A stretch of 64,000 nucleotides of DNA from Fragilaria crotonensis (taxonomy: Eukaryota; Bacillariophyta; Fragilariophyceae; Fragilariales; Fragilariaceae): the NCBI GenBank assembly GCA_022925895.1, contig JAKSYS010000055.1:1-64000 (forward strand), written 5' to 3'. This document shows positions 11,873 through 22,683 of this stretch, in pieces. The notes beneath the pieces were generated by a model, which worked only from the letters and a program-made list of their open reading frames with translations, searched no databases and was not told the origin of the DNA. How positions within the stretch are numbered: the first letter of the stretch is position 1; every line of letters starts with the position of its first letter. A program made the position numbers and the translations under genes.

Positions 11873-12920
11873 AAAGTCAATGCACAAGCCCCAAATATAC
11901 AGGGTGCGGGGGGTCCCCTTGTAATGCAAAATCTGAAGGCTGCATTAGAGATGCAGAACAAATCATCTGGCAAGGATTGTTAAGGGTGTATCAGAAATGT
12001 TTTTGGCACCCTAGGATTTTATGTAGTGAGCTTTCTTATTGGTTGAAACACAAGTCAATGCATGAGCCCCAAATATATACAGGGTGCGGGGTCCCCTTTG
12101 TAATGCAAAATCTGAAGGCTGCATTGGAGTTGCAGAACAAATCCTCTGTCAAGGATTGTTAAGGGTGTATCAGAAATGTTTTTGACACCCTAGGATTTTA
12201 TGTAGTGAGCTTTCTTATTGGTTGAAACACAAGTCAATGCATGAGCCCCCAAATATACAGGGTGCGGGGTCCCCTTTGTAATGCAAAATCTGAAGGCTGC
12301 ATTGGAGTTGCAGAACAAATCCTCTGTCAAGGATTGTTAAGGGTGTATCAGAAATGTTTTTGACCTCCTAGGATTTTATGTAGTGAGCTTACTTATTGGT
12401 TGAAACACAAGTCAATGCATGAGCCCCCAACTATACAGGTTGCGGGGACCCCTTTGTCATGCAAAATCTGAGGGCTAAATTAGAGATGCAGAAAAAATGT
12501 TCTGCCAGGGTTTGTCAAGTTTCCATTGATGATACCGACGGTATCCATTGATTGGAGTGGGTATATATACCCATTGACTAGTGTGCAATTCAGTACGTAA
12601 TTTGCCACAATTGCTTATATAAGGGTTTTCACTTAAATGAAAATTCTGCAGTCAGACATTAATATTACACAGAAATGTACTGTTGTGTTTTGTTGAGTGT
12701 GTATTGATTGTAATGATGGTATCCTGAGATTCTCTCAACCTTTTATGCTCATTGACTTCTTGAAGTTTCAATTATGACCCCAAAATGCCAACAAAATAAT
12801 ACGCAAAAATGATCAATACTCAATGAATTTTGGATTTTGAAAAAATCAAAAACTGGCATTCACTCCGTCAACAAACGCCTGAAACTCATTAACAGAAGCT
12901 CCGGTAACGAAAGTCGATGC
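11873..12920. repeat. left arm of giant inverted repeat, four ~178-bp tandem units
   Basis: Four tandem units recognisable by GTCAATGCAYRAGCCCC followed by a poly-C/G word (near 11877, 12054, 12234 and 12413), then unique arm sequence to about 12920. Nearly identical in reverse complement to 13066-13925. Short ORFs here (e.g. 11827-12162) are in the repeats and are not genes. Confidence 0.85.
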
Positions 12921-13065
12921 TTGGGTTGCTATAGTGCAACTGATAAGCTCAGAACATAAAGTTCTTCTGATTTGTGTAACTACAACACTAGTAGTTAACA
13001 TGTGATCGCATCCTAAATTTCACAATAACTGATGTCGCTAACACCAACACTATCTCCCAAAGCGA

Positions 13066-13925
13066 ATATCGTTGCGGGAGCTTCTGTCAATGAGTCTCAG
13101 GCTTTCGAAGATGGAGTGAATGCCAGTTTTTGATTTTTTCAAAATCCAAAATTCATTGAGTATTGATCATTTTTGCGTATTATTTTGTTGGCATTTTGGG
13201 GTCATAATTGAAACTTCAAGAAGTCAATGAGCATAAAAGGTTGAGAGAATATCAGGATACCATCATTACAATCAATACACACTCAACAAAACACAACAGT
13301 ACATTTCTGTGTAATATTCATGTCTGACTGCAGAATTTTCATTTAAGTGAAAACCCTTATATAAGCAATTGTGGCAAATTACGTACTGAATTGCACACTA
13401 GTCAATGGGTATATATACCTCAATCAATGGATACCGTCGGTATCATCAATGGAAACTTGACAAACCCTGGCAGAACATTTTTTCTGCATCTCTAATTTAG
13501 CCCTCAGATTTTGCATGACAAAGGGGTTCCCGCAACCTGTATATTTGGGGCTCATGCATTGACTTGTGTTTCAACCAATAAGTAAGCTCACTACATAAAA
13601 TCCTAGGGTGTCAAAAACATTTCTGATACACCTTTAGCAATCCTTGACAGAGGATTTGTTCTGCAACTCCAATGCAGCCTTCAGATTTTGCATTACAAAG
13701 GGGACCCCGCACCCTGTATATTTGGGGGCTCATGCATTGACTTGTGTTTCAACCAATAAGAAAGCTCACTACATAAAATCCTAGGGTGCCAAAAACATTT
13801 CTGATACACCCTTAACAATCCTTGCCAGATGATTTGTTCTGCATCTCTAATGCAACCTTCAGATTTTGCATTACAAGAGGACCCCCCGCACCCTGTATAT
13901 TTGGGGCTTCTGCATTGACTTGTGT
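13066..13925. repeat. right arm of giant inverted repeat, three ~178-bp tandem units
   Basis: Reverse complement of the left arm. Unique inner part (about 13110-13480) mirrors 12870-12490 almost base for base; the tandem part has three units (near 13545, 13722, 13901) against four on the left. The loop between arms (about 12920-13066) is only weakly complementary, with a small palindrome around AACACTAGTAGTTAAC near 12987. Confidence 0.85.
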
Positions 13926-15240
13926 TTCAACCAATAAGTAAGCTGACTACAAGACATCCAAGGGTGTCATGAACATTACCAATGCATCTGAAAGAAACAT
14001 TGACAGGACCATCTTCTGCATATTTAAGTCTGACGACAGAATTTGAATTTAGGTGGGAAGCCCCAATCTGCAAAAGTTGTGTACTCCAGGGTTCTGCATG
14101 CTGATACTTACTTGCGCAACAGTCAGTTTGTATTGAAAGCTGTTAAAATCAATAAGTGTCAACAAAACAACCAAAGAAAATTTAACAAACACTGACAGAA
14201 AAACTTCTTCATGTCCATAGCTGACCACAGTTGCATTTGAGCACGGATCCAACACCTCGTAAGCAAGTATGGATTTGCTTGTGAATTAAGTTTACCAGAA
14301 GTCAGTTACCATCAATGGGTGTCATCAATACCACAAAAATAAAAACTCAACAGATCTTGACCGGTTTTTTTCCATTTTCCAGGTTGACTACAGATTTTGC
14401 ATCTACTTAACTAGGATCCTACACCCAAAATGTGGATTTGTGCATTGAATTCAACATGTGCTGATGGGTATGGATAGTAGTAATGAAATCAAAGGGTGGC
14501 AGCATGCTGTCAATACCCCCAATACATACTTGAGAAACTATCATCACAGCTTGTTTTTCATTTCTGACATGAGACTTTCCGCGTATTATTTTGATAGCAT
14601 TCTGGGATTATGCATGGAATCTTGTTCAAGAAGTCAATGCTGAGCTTGGAAACAAGTGAAGCTGTTCTAAGGATGCCATAAAATACAATCAACGCACACC
14701 AAGCAACCCACTCCAGTATGATTTTGTTTGATCTCAATGTCTGCCTAATGTTTATCATCCATTCAAGTGGAAACCATCGAATGTGCTATAGTTGCAAATT
14801 GCCCACTAGTCGATCGGTTTGCATAATATCCATTACAATCAATGGATGTCATCAGTACCGCCATAAAATCTTCATAATTCCTGACAGAGGCATTCTTGCA
14901 TCTCCATTTCAGCCCTCTGACTTTGCATTTACAAAGGAACTCTGCACCCAGGACATGTTGTGGGATTGTGGCACATTGACTTGTGAACTAGTCTATGAGT
15001 AAGCTTTGTACATACAATCCAGGGGAGCCATCAATTATCACCAATGAAGCATTGACAGGACTATTTTCTGCAAGTCTGAACGCAGAATATGAATTAGAAT
15101 GGGGATTCTGCACCCATAGTTGGGGATTGTGACAATTAACATTGATTTGCGCCTCGCACCACACTGGTAAATGGTGCTGGATATTCAAACCTGCTACGAA
15201 CAAAGAAGAATGTCATCAAAACTAACAGACCAAACTCAAC
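13926..15240. repeat. diverged extension of the ~178-bp repeat array
   Basis: Continues the right-arm array outward with progressively more diverged units sharing the words TTGACAGG, TTCTGCAT, GGGATTCTGCACCC and CATTGACTTGTG. No coding sequence supported. Confidence 0.6.
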
Positions 15241-15594
15241 AAAGTTTCTGCAAAGTCTTATTCAGCAGCATTTACTCTTGTTAGTACCATTTTTTTCATC
15301 TCAAAGTCCAACCTCAGATTTTGCACCTTAAATTCTTCACCCTTCCCTGCAAATGAGGCAATGTTGAAGATGAAAATCGGAGGATTGTTTTTTATTTTGG
15401 TACGGTCATCATTGTAATCCAGCAGGACGAATCTTCTTGTTCTCAAGTAAGGGGATTCACATGAATATACAAGAACCAGGAACTGCACTAAGTACTACTG
15501 TAGTACAAAGAACAAGGATCAATGAGATAGCTGTTTGTCCAGTAATAGCCGAGTAACTACTGGTAAATGTCGTACTGAGTACTGGAACACTGGA

Positions 15595-15820
15595 ACTCGT
15601 AATATGCATATGCACCAAAATATGCATATTTTGCTGATATGCATAGTCAACACATTCCAGAATATGCATATTTCTGAAATATGCATAGTCATGTCAATCG
15701 CAGATATGAATATTCTTGAAATATGCATAGTCAAGAGATCATACTATATGCATATTTCCAAAATATGCAAAGTCACGGCGTGGCTGCAAGTTGAATATCA
15801 AAAATAGTCATAAAATCCCG
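15595..15820. repeat. right subterminal ATGCATA repeat array
   Basis: Alternating AATATGCATATTT and ATATGCATAGTCA words just inside the right TIR, mirroring the left-end array at 10207-10445. Confidence 0.75.
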
Positions 15821-15844
15821 TGACTGTCGACCTCTGGTCAGTCC

Positions 15845-16418
15845 ACAACAGCCTGAGCACAGTGCTACTAACACCGTACTGTAGTCGTAGTAAAGTACAA
15901 CTACTGGTACTTCCACCTGGAGTACCATGATCCATGATGCACCCTGAGAGCATATTTTATGCTAGAGGCCGGTGAGGAGGCCCCATCGTTATAACAATAA
16001 GACGACGACAAGATGTACGACGATCATTTCCAGATTTTTATATTGACGAGGTATCATGAGGGAACAACGCCGCGGCGTATTGGATTTACAACATTGTTTC
16101 CCAATGAGGATCCCAGCAACTCGATGCGTGACGCCTAGAAACGAGCGAAAACACTTCCAAAGAGAGAGATTGTCCCCCACTATCCATGTCCTAAACTTGG
16201 CAGTGGTACACGTGGGTGCACGAACACACACTCATGCCAAAAAATGCCAACAATCGTGTCTCGCTACAGGATCACGTCACTTATTCGACAACATAGTCGC
16301 CACTCCCCTTCGTAGACATTGGTAGTAATGTTCTATCCAATGGTCCAGAGAATCATCGCAAGTCGTTCCAACGATTGCACCACCAAGACAATTGGAATCG
16401 ATTGGAGTCAGACATGTA
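15845..16418. other. intergenic region right of the hAT element
   Basis: No supported gene; the 89-aa frame at 16056-16325 has no recognisable features. The left part (15880-15930) holds a run of TACTGTAGTAGTAC-like words also found in other intergenic regions. Includes the 3' flank of the AlkB-like gene. Confidence 0.5.
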
Positions 16419-17186
16419 TCAAACAGCGTCGACATCGTCATCGGAGGAATCGTCGTCGTCGTAATACAACATATGCATCCCATCGATGGTTTCATCCTTA
16501 CCGCGAGTGCTCCCTTCCACTGGATCTACTTGACGAGCCTGCCACAATAGGACTCCCAAACGTGATCCTTGCAATGGGAGTTCAATGTCACAATCATCTG
16601 GAAGAATACTCTGGACACCATGCAAGACTGCCATGGCATCCATAACTAAGACATCACCACTGGACAATGTAATAATCTCGTCATTGCAAACAAAGGCGAC
16701 AGCCTTTCCCACTGTCATCATGACTAACCATTCGTGTCTTTGACCAGGTTGTGTTGGCGAATCAAAATGTGGTGACATTTTTGCATTGGGACTATAGAGT
16801 AAGGCGAGGCCAGTGAGACTGCAACGTTGTGATGGTGATGATGACGACGACGACGACGACGAGAGGAGGCGTAGCAAAGGTTCCTCTGGAAATGCATGAC
16901 AGGAAGCATGACCAAATGCACGTCGTGCCAATTGAGATGCAATCGGCAATTGACTCTCCACACTAGATCCGCAGGTAATACCAAGATTCAGAGGGATGGA
17001 GGCAGTGGCGTGGACTGCTTGAAACGTCGGATCAGTGGACTTTTGACGGTGACACTGAATCGCTTCCTCTTTCAAATCCTCTTGTTCTTGCCTTGTCAAG
17101 AAGGATCGAAGGACAACATACCGCTCCGGGGGTGGCATTTTTACGTCTTGGAAGCGGTGCGTTCTCGCCAATGGATCATGGATCAT
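16419..17186 (-). CDS. AlkB-like 2-oxoglutarate/Fe(II) dioxygenase
   Basis: 255 aa, single exon, intact. Double-stranded beta-helix dioxygenase of the AlkB type. Fe(II) ligands: HFD at residues 140-142 and His189 in LHGV; the 2-oxoglutarate-binding Arg209 is in GSRLGVLLWQ. The preceding LALLYSPNAKMSPHFDSP fits the family substrate lid. Members remove alkyl groups from DNA, RNA or protein; the substrate cannot be told here. A poly-Ser tract (about residues 109-117) and a very acidic C-terminal tail (YYDDDDSSDDD) are likely unstructured. The first ATG (17186) is used; Met17 is an alternative. Divergent from the LRR gene that begins near 17667. Confidence 0.8.
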   Translation of the reverse strand: MIHDPLARTHRFQDVKMPPPERYVVLRSFLTRQEQEDLKEEAIQCHRQKSTDPTFQAVHATASIPLNLGITCGSSVESQLPIASQLARRAFGHASCHAFPEEPLLRLLSSSSSSSSSPSQRCSLTGLALLYSPNAKMSPHFDSPTQPGQRHEWLVMMTVGKAVAFVCNDEIITLSSGDVLVMDAMAVLHGVQSILPDDCDIELPLQGSRLGVLLWQARQVDPVEGSTRGKDETIDGMHMLYYDDDDSSDDDVDAV

Positions 17187-17666
17187 CGATCATGGGCAAT
17201 GGGTATGTTGTGTGTATGAGAATCGTGTGTTGTACAAGTGCGATACCCGTCTCCCGTCTAATTACCGTTATACTCATTGAGAAAAATATAAGGAATGGCT
17301 TTCCTGTGTTGGCGTGTGCAAGCAACACATGGAAGCGAGCTGATGACCTGTTGCGTGGTCGGTAAGTTTCTGTACCGAACCAACCCGTGGCAGGCATCAT
17401 GTGTGAGACATAATTAGTAACCGTTCCTCATGCAGTACCAGTACTGTACAAAACAAGTATGAACTCGTACTTGGTGTACATGTACTGTACAGAGTTCGTT
17501 CGAGTCATAGTGGAAAAGCGATGAATGATAAAAGCAAGTCTCCAAATTTCATGAGGTTGACTCTGACGCTTGGCTACAAAGTCGTGCCAACGTGCCAACG
17601 ACACGAGTTAGTTCAATGTTCCATTTATGACCTTCGCCCTGTTCCGACTTCTTAATACTACTACTT
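17187..17666. promoter_or_regulatory. shared divergent promoter region (AlkB-like / LRR)
   Basis: 480 bp between two divergent genes. Contains a dense cluster of GTAC words at about 17435-17495, including CAGTACTGTACA and TGTACATGTACTGTACAG. Promoter function is inferred from position only. Confidence 0.4.
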
Positions 17667-19825
17667 GTGTGGTGCAACGAGAACACAAACAACTTACAGA
17701 AGATTCATTGTCTTTTAATCCTAACAATCCTTTCCTATAGTTTACTGTTATCGATACAGCCATTTGACACTGACGATGAATCAAACGCAATCACAACAGG
17801 GAGAAATTTTGCGTGCATTAGTTCAGGAGAAGAGGGTCGACAATGGGCTGCACGACGAAATCGAGGATGGGTCGTTGGGAGCGATTCCGATGTTTGCTCA
17901 TGGGATGGAGTCCAATGTGATACTGCAGATCAAGTGACGGCTCTGGCGTTACCAGAAACAGATTTGTTGGCAACATTACCGACGGAATTGGCAATTTTGA
18001 CACAATTGGAAATCATTGATTTGAGACAAAACCTATTGCAAGGAACGATTCCAATAGAATTCGCATCCATGACCTCGTTGGTGTCTGTCGTCCTCAAGGA
18101 CAACCTTCGATTGACAGGAAGTATACCAGTCTTCAAGTCATCGAAGTTGAAGCACCTCGATCTGAGTCGTATGGGCCTCACTGGACAGATTCCTCCAGAT
18201 TTTGGAAAACGGAATTTGGCGCTCACTCTTCTGGAACTGAAAGGGAATCAACTGAGCGGCTTTTTGCCATTTGGATTGGAAGATTTGCCACTTCTTGAAA
18301 CAATATCGGTCTCCTCCAATAAATTATCGGGAACACTGCCTGCGTATATTGGGAACATGGCGAGCCTCTCATACCTTTACTTGAACAGCAATTTCATCGT
18401 TGGTACGATACCCAACTTGTCACGACCGTTGCAGGAAGTCTGGCTTCAGAACAATTTGCTAAGCGGTACCATACCATCATCGATTGAAGTGTCAGTCCTG
18501 CAAGATCTTTTCCTAGATGGCAACAAATTGACTGGATCGGTTCCACAAGCGCTGTGTGAAGTCGATTTGAATGCTGATTTTTTTTCGGATGTGAATGATG
18601 ACGACCGCAATTTGTGTGACTCCGTGACCTGTCCTGCTGGAACTGTAAGTGATCAAGGAGTATATCCATGCCGAAATTGCACGTCGGAAATTTTGAATCC
18701 TTATTTGGGTATAAGAGGTGAATGCGATGACTGGACGGAAGCGCGGATCGTGAATGTGCTGCTCAAGGAAAGCTGAAATCAGCCTGCGAGTACACCGACA
18801 TTGTCACATGCAATAGCAAGGGCAAAGTAACGAAAATCCAAGCAAGTGGTAGGAAGTTGACTGGGACCCTACCGGACGAATTGGGATTATTGGAGAGTCT
18901 CGAAGTGCTTGACGTTTCTGACAACGACTTGAACGGATTTTTTCCGTCTGGACTACGGTTTGCCCCTTTAACGTCACTGAACTTTGGCGGCAACAAACTG
19001 AAAGGCATTCTGCCACCGCTTGTTTGCAAGAAAGCAAACCAAATAAACAATGGGACGGGTGACTGCACATCGATAGCTTGTCCGATAGGAACATACAGCA
19101 ACGGGAAGGGTTTTGGCGAATGCTTGCCATGTGCGGATGGAGCCCCATATCTTGCTAGCACATCTTGTTTCCCGCCAGTTAACCTAACCAATCCGCCAGC
19201 ACAATCAGGCATCACCTCTGGCCTGTTCTGGGGACTTATCTTCTTGATCCCCCTGATGGGCTTAGCTCTAAGCGCACTGATGTACTTCAAATACAAAGAC
19301 AGACGAACAAAGACGGCAAATTGGGAAAGAGGTGTTACTCTGGATGATAAGAGAGCTAGCTTTCCGCATGTTGAAGAAGTCAAGACTATGCTCCAAGGTT
19401 TCCGCAGTCGGGCCAACAAATCGTCGTCTAAGAATCATGATTGGCTTCAGAATCGACTTCGTCGGAGTTACAACTACGTTATCAGCTTGAAGGAGACCGA
19501 GGCAGTGAAGGACCCTCCAGGCACGAAGACAATGGATGTAACAGGAGGCGAAATTGATGACTTTGGCTGGCAGGAACGAGATTCGATCCTACTGCACCGT
19601 GACTTGGAGAATCTTGAGGAGGCTCAGCAACATCGTACGAAGTTGGAGGTGTGGGAGTATCCTGATCCTCTCGAGAAGCCTCTGACCTACACGAAGTCGT
19701 TTGATGACCAGAGTGATGACGATGACTATTTGTCAGACGACGACGACCTTTCTGAGTGGATTAAGAAGCAACAGAGTGATCCAAGCACGCGGGAAGTGTG
19801 GCTTGATATACCCCAGATAGAATAG
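17667..19825 (+). CDS. LRR single-pass membrane protein, copy 1
   Basis: Plant-type leucine-rich-repeat protein. Order: a hydrophobic leader (HCLLILTILSYSLLLSI, 17700-17760), an LRR N-cap (WVVGSDSDVCSWDGVQCD), about nine LRRs of the type LxxLxLxxNxLxGxIP (17930-18550), a Cys-rich spacer, a second short LRR block (18830-19030), another Cys-rich spacer, a membrane helix (about 19209-19290) and an acidic cytosolic tail ending REVWLDIPQIE. There is no kinase. The frame changes once near 18765-18780, reading as one missing base. The start is unresolved: the leader frame has only GTG at 17667, while ATG 17776 (MNQTQSQQGEILRAL) is in a second frame that also looks family-like, hinting at another missing base near 17820 or an unseen 5' exon. 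Tail-to-tail with copy 2. Confidence 0.75.
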
Positions 19826-20012
19826 AATTGAGTTGGGACCATCCATTAGTTCTCTCTGATAGTGTTGCCCAAGAGTACAGATTTGATCGAACCTTTACTA
19901 AGACTTAAGACGTCGATACTACAGATCGTCGCCACTCTATGTGACATCAAAGAACTTCGAAACAACAAATTTGAAGCAGCTAGGTTCCATCAGAGACAGC
20001 AAGGCAACCAAA

Positions 20013-22117
20013 TCAAGTAATTTTTGGGACATCGAGCCATATATCTTTCTGTTTGGACTCCTTGTCACCATTCCATTCATCTTTTATTTTCACTTCAAGT
20101 GTCAAAGTTCCTCCTCGGTTCAAATCGTCGATACCGTCAATGCCAGCCAAGGGATCTGATTCATTTTCATCACCATTATCTCTCAATGGCTTCTCAAACG
20201 CTTCCCTTTCAGGGCTTTGAATGTAGTGCGCTCGGTTGGAGATGTATTCCTTCGAGACCTTGGCCCTTCGCAGTAAAAAACCAAAACCGCAAACCATTGC
20301 AATACCCAATATTGCAATACAAATTTCTCCCGCGTAGCCAAAGGATGTGATTCCACCCCCGCCCGTCGGAGCATCGACACAATCAATGATTCCCAAATAA
20401 TCATTATTGCCACTGACGCAAACACTACATGTATCACCACTAGTGCCCGGATCGGCTCTCCCCTTTGGAGCATGTGTCCCCCCTTTGCAAGTGATAACAT
20501 CGCAACTGTAGAGACCATCCACACCGTTCCCATTGACACCCGACTTTCGACACAGACCAGAAGGTACAAAGCCCGTCAATTGATTCTCCGCCACGTTCAA
20601 GATTACGAGCGGTGCAAACTGCAAGTCCGCGGGTAGCGTGCCCCCAATGTTGTTGTATGATACATCCAATTGGACCAGCTTCTCAAGGAAACCAAGACCA
20701 TTGGGGAGAGTGCCAGACAATCCCTTATTCGACAACACAATGCTAGTCACTTGCTGGTCACTGTTGCATGTCACACCGTGCGACTCGCAAAAGGTGGTGG
20801 CATTGGATCCCCAGTCTGCGTCTCCTGTCCACGAAGGGCCGTTGGTAGCATCGTACAGCGCTTTGAGAATGGTGTCCTGGTCCATCTCAAAACAATTGTT
20901 GGCACCAATGTATGGGTTCAGGTCCATTGACGCACATGGTTCGCAAGGGTAGACACCATCCTTGCTGTCACCCATCGATTTATACCCTGCAGGACATGCG
21001 ATGGATGTGCATCCAGTTCGTTCTGAAATTAAGTCCGAGAGACTGCGGTTACCGTACAGTTCTGTATAGGATGAATCAACATCCACAGCCTCGGCACCAT
21101 TGTCAAGAAAAAATAATTCGTTGAGATTGAGAGCGCACAGTTCTGTGGGGACTGTTCCTGTCAGCTTGTTATTATCAATAAATAATATTTGAAGGTTGCC
21201 AAGATCTGCCAACGAGGACGGTAGAGTTCCTGTAAGGAAGTTGCCATGTAGATAGATTTGCTGTAGGTCTATTGCAGCACTCCCAAAGTGGTGAGGGATC
21301 GTGCCCGTTAACAGATTATTACTCAGGTAGAGGTATTTCAAAGTTGACAGCTCTCCCAAAGTAGACGGTATCGTCCCTGAACAGTAGTCAATTAGAACGA
21401 CTTTTCGCAACATGTATTACGACGGCGAGGAATCCGAGGTCACTTACCACGAAATCTGTTGTTGGACAAATCAAAGGTTTGGATGGCACTCAAGCCAGTA
21501 AAGGAAGATGGTAGCGTCCCTTCCAATTGATTATATTTGAGGTCTAGAATTCTGAGTGATTGAAAGCCAGCTGATGAAAAGCTTGTCTCAAGTGGACGAC
21601 CCGTCAACGCGTTGTGTCCCAAGTGAAGTGCCTCCATCGACGCGGATAAGGGCAAGGGAATCGAGCCGATTAGTTTGTTCAGCCGAAGGTCAATGACCTT
21701 TATTTTCGGCAAGGCAAGCAGCTGTGACGGAATTGATCCCGTGAAAGCATTTGAACTTAGATCCAGTTCTAACAAGGTGGTCAGCTGACCCAACGATGAG
21801 TCGAGCGTTCCTTCTAACCCAGCCTCGACGAGCTGGATGCTCTCCACGTTTCCTACACTGTCACATGTTATTCCTTTCCATTCACAAACTACAGAGTTGG
21901 AAGAGGTTTAGACACCATGAAAAGAACAGTCAAATGGAAAGACCAACACGACTTCGGAGATGGTGCCATGCTTACCTGGAGTTGATCTGTCCCACCCAGC
22001 GTTGTTCGACGCGAAGGTTTGTCCTGAAGATCCTTGCAGGATGTTTAACAATATCGACGTTTCCTTCACAGACGCTTGTAGTGATCGCAAGTTGGAGTTA
22101 CTACGATTGTCTGACAT
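20013..22117 (-). CDS. LRR single-pass membrane protein, copy 2
   Basis: Paralogue of the gene at 17667-19825, and intact: 648 aa from three exons, 22117-21976, 21888-21448 and 21376-20013, with introns of 87 nt (21889-21975) and 71 nt (21377-21447); both follow GT-AG and preserve frame through STPVCEWKGITCD and NNRFRGTIPSTLG. The protein has an LRR N-cap, about eight LRRs, a Cys-rich spacer (CPAGYKSMGDSKDGVYPC), a second N-cap plus LRR block (FCESHGVTCNSDQQVTSI), another Cys-rich spacer, a membrane helix (about 20265-20335) and an acidic tail ending DIWLDVPKIT. The first in-frame ATG (22117) leaves no signal peptide, although the open frame continues upstream with VSLLFPALVDNADA, so an additional 5' exon is likely. 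A receptor-like surface role is inferred. Confidence 0.8.
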
Positions 22118-22683
22118 GATCAACTCTCTAGAGTTTAAAGCCGATTGGGACGCGTCGGCATTGTCTACTAGTGCAGGAAATAGGAGTGATACTTGGTTAC
22201 GCGCCCTGTGGATTTCGAATATATGTTTGATTTATGTCTCACACGCATGATGTGTCACCTGCATATAGCAACGATGCGCTGCTCAAGGGTCATTTCCTTG
22301 CCGAGAAACCCATTCACCAGGTGAGGTTGATGAAGAGAATGACCACGGATGCCACACATACTCATGTTTGCACTCCCTAACTGATAAACAAAAACCCAGT
22401 GCCGTGGATGCACCTTGCACAGTGTACATTGTACGAGTGCTACTGAGTAAAGTCGCATGTAACCGCAGTACCCGGTACCAGTACCTGTAGATTGTAGCGA
22501 GTCTCATGATTTAGTGTCACACATGTCGAAGTTGCTACTACTAGTCTATCCGCATCACTTAAATTTAGGCGCCATTGGTACCTATACAGCGATCACGTGT
22601 CGAACGCGATGCACCGCTCTCTGCAACGACAAGAGACAGCCGAAAGACGTTATTGGATTCAAATACCCACCTGAATATCGTGG
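22118..22683. promoter_or_regulatory. shared divergent promoter region (LRR copy 2 / SMYD)
   Basis: 566 bp between divergent starts. Holds a GTAC cluster at about 22470-22495 (CAGTACCCGGTACCAGTACC). No gene supported. Confidence 0.4.

Larger units (their letters stand above)
10183..15844. mobile_element. large hAT-type DNA transposon (5.65 kb) with internal palindrome
   Basis: Ends are a perfect 16-bp inverted repeat: CAGAGGTCGACAGTCA at 10191-10206 and TGACTGTCGACCTCTG at 15821-15836. A perfect 8-bp target duplication GTCAGTCC flanks it at 10183-10190 and 15837-15844. CAG-G ends with 8-bp duplication indicate the hAT superfamily. Inside: subterminal ATGCATA arrays at both ends, a transposase relic (10868-11437), a giant inverted repeat centred near 12990 built of ~178-bp tandem units, and a diverged extension of the same array to about 15230. 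No intact transposase, so it is non-autonomous now. Perfect TIRs and duplication imply recent mobility despite the dead transposase. Confidence 0.88.

Noticed and set aside
11827-13925. CRISPR-like or rDNA-type array
   Set aside because: Units are ~178 bp without unique spacers, in inverted arms, inside a TIR-bounded transposon.
10183-15844. Helitron or foldback element
   Set aside because: Helitrons lack TIRs and target duplications; here both are perfect and of hAT type. The palindrome is internal rather than terminal.
16056-16325. 89-aa plus-strand protein between the hAT element and the AlkB-like gene
   Set aside because: No motif, and it overlaps the 3' flank of a real gene; not supported.
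17187-17666. MTFALFRLLNTTT frame at 17627 as the true start of LRR copy 1
   Set aside because: It needs a weak GTGTGG donor and an intron ending CCTATAG, and gives no convincing signal peptide; kept only as a possibility.
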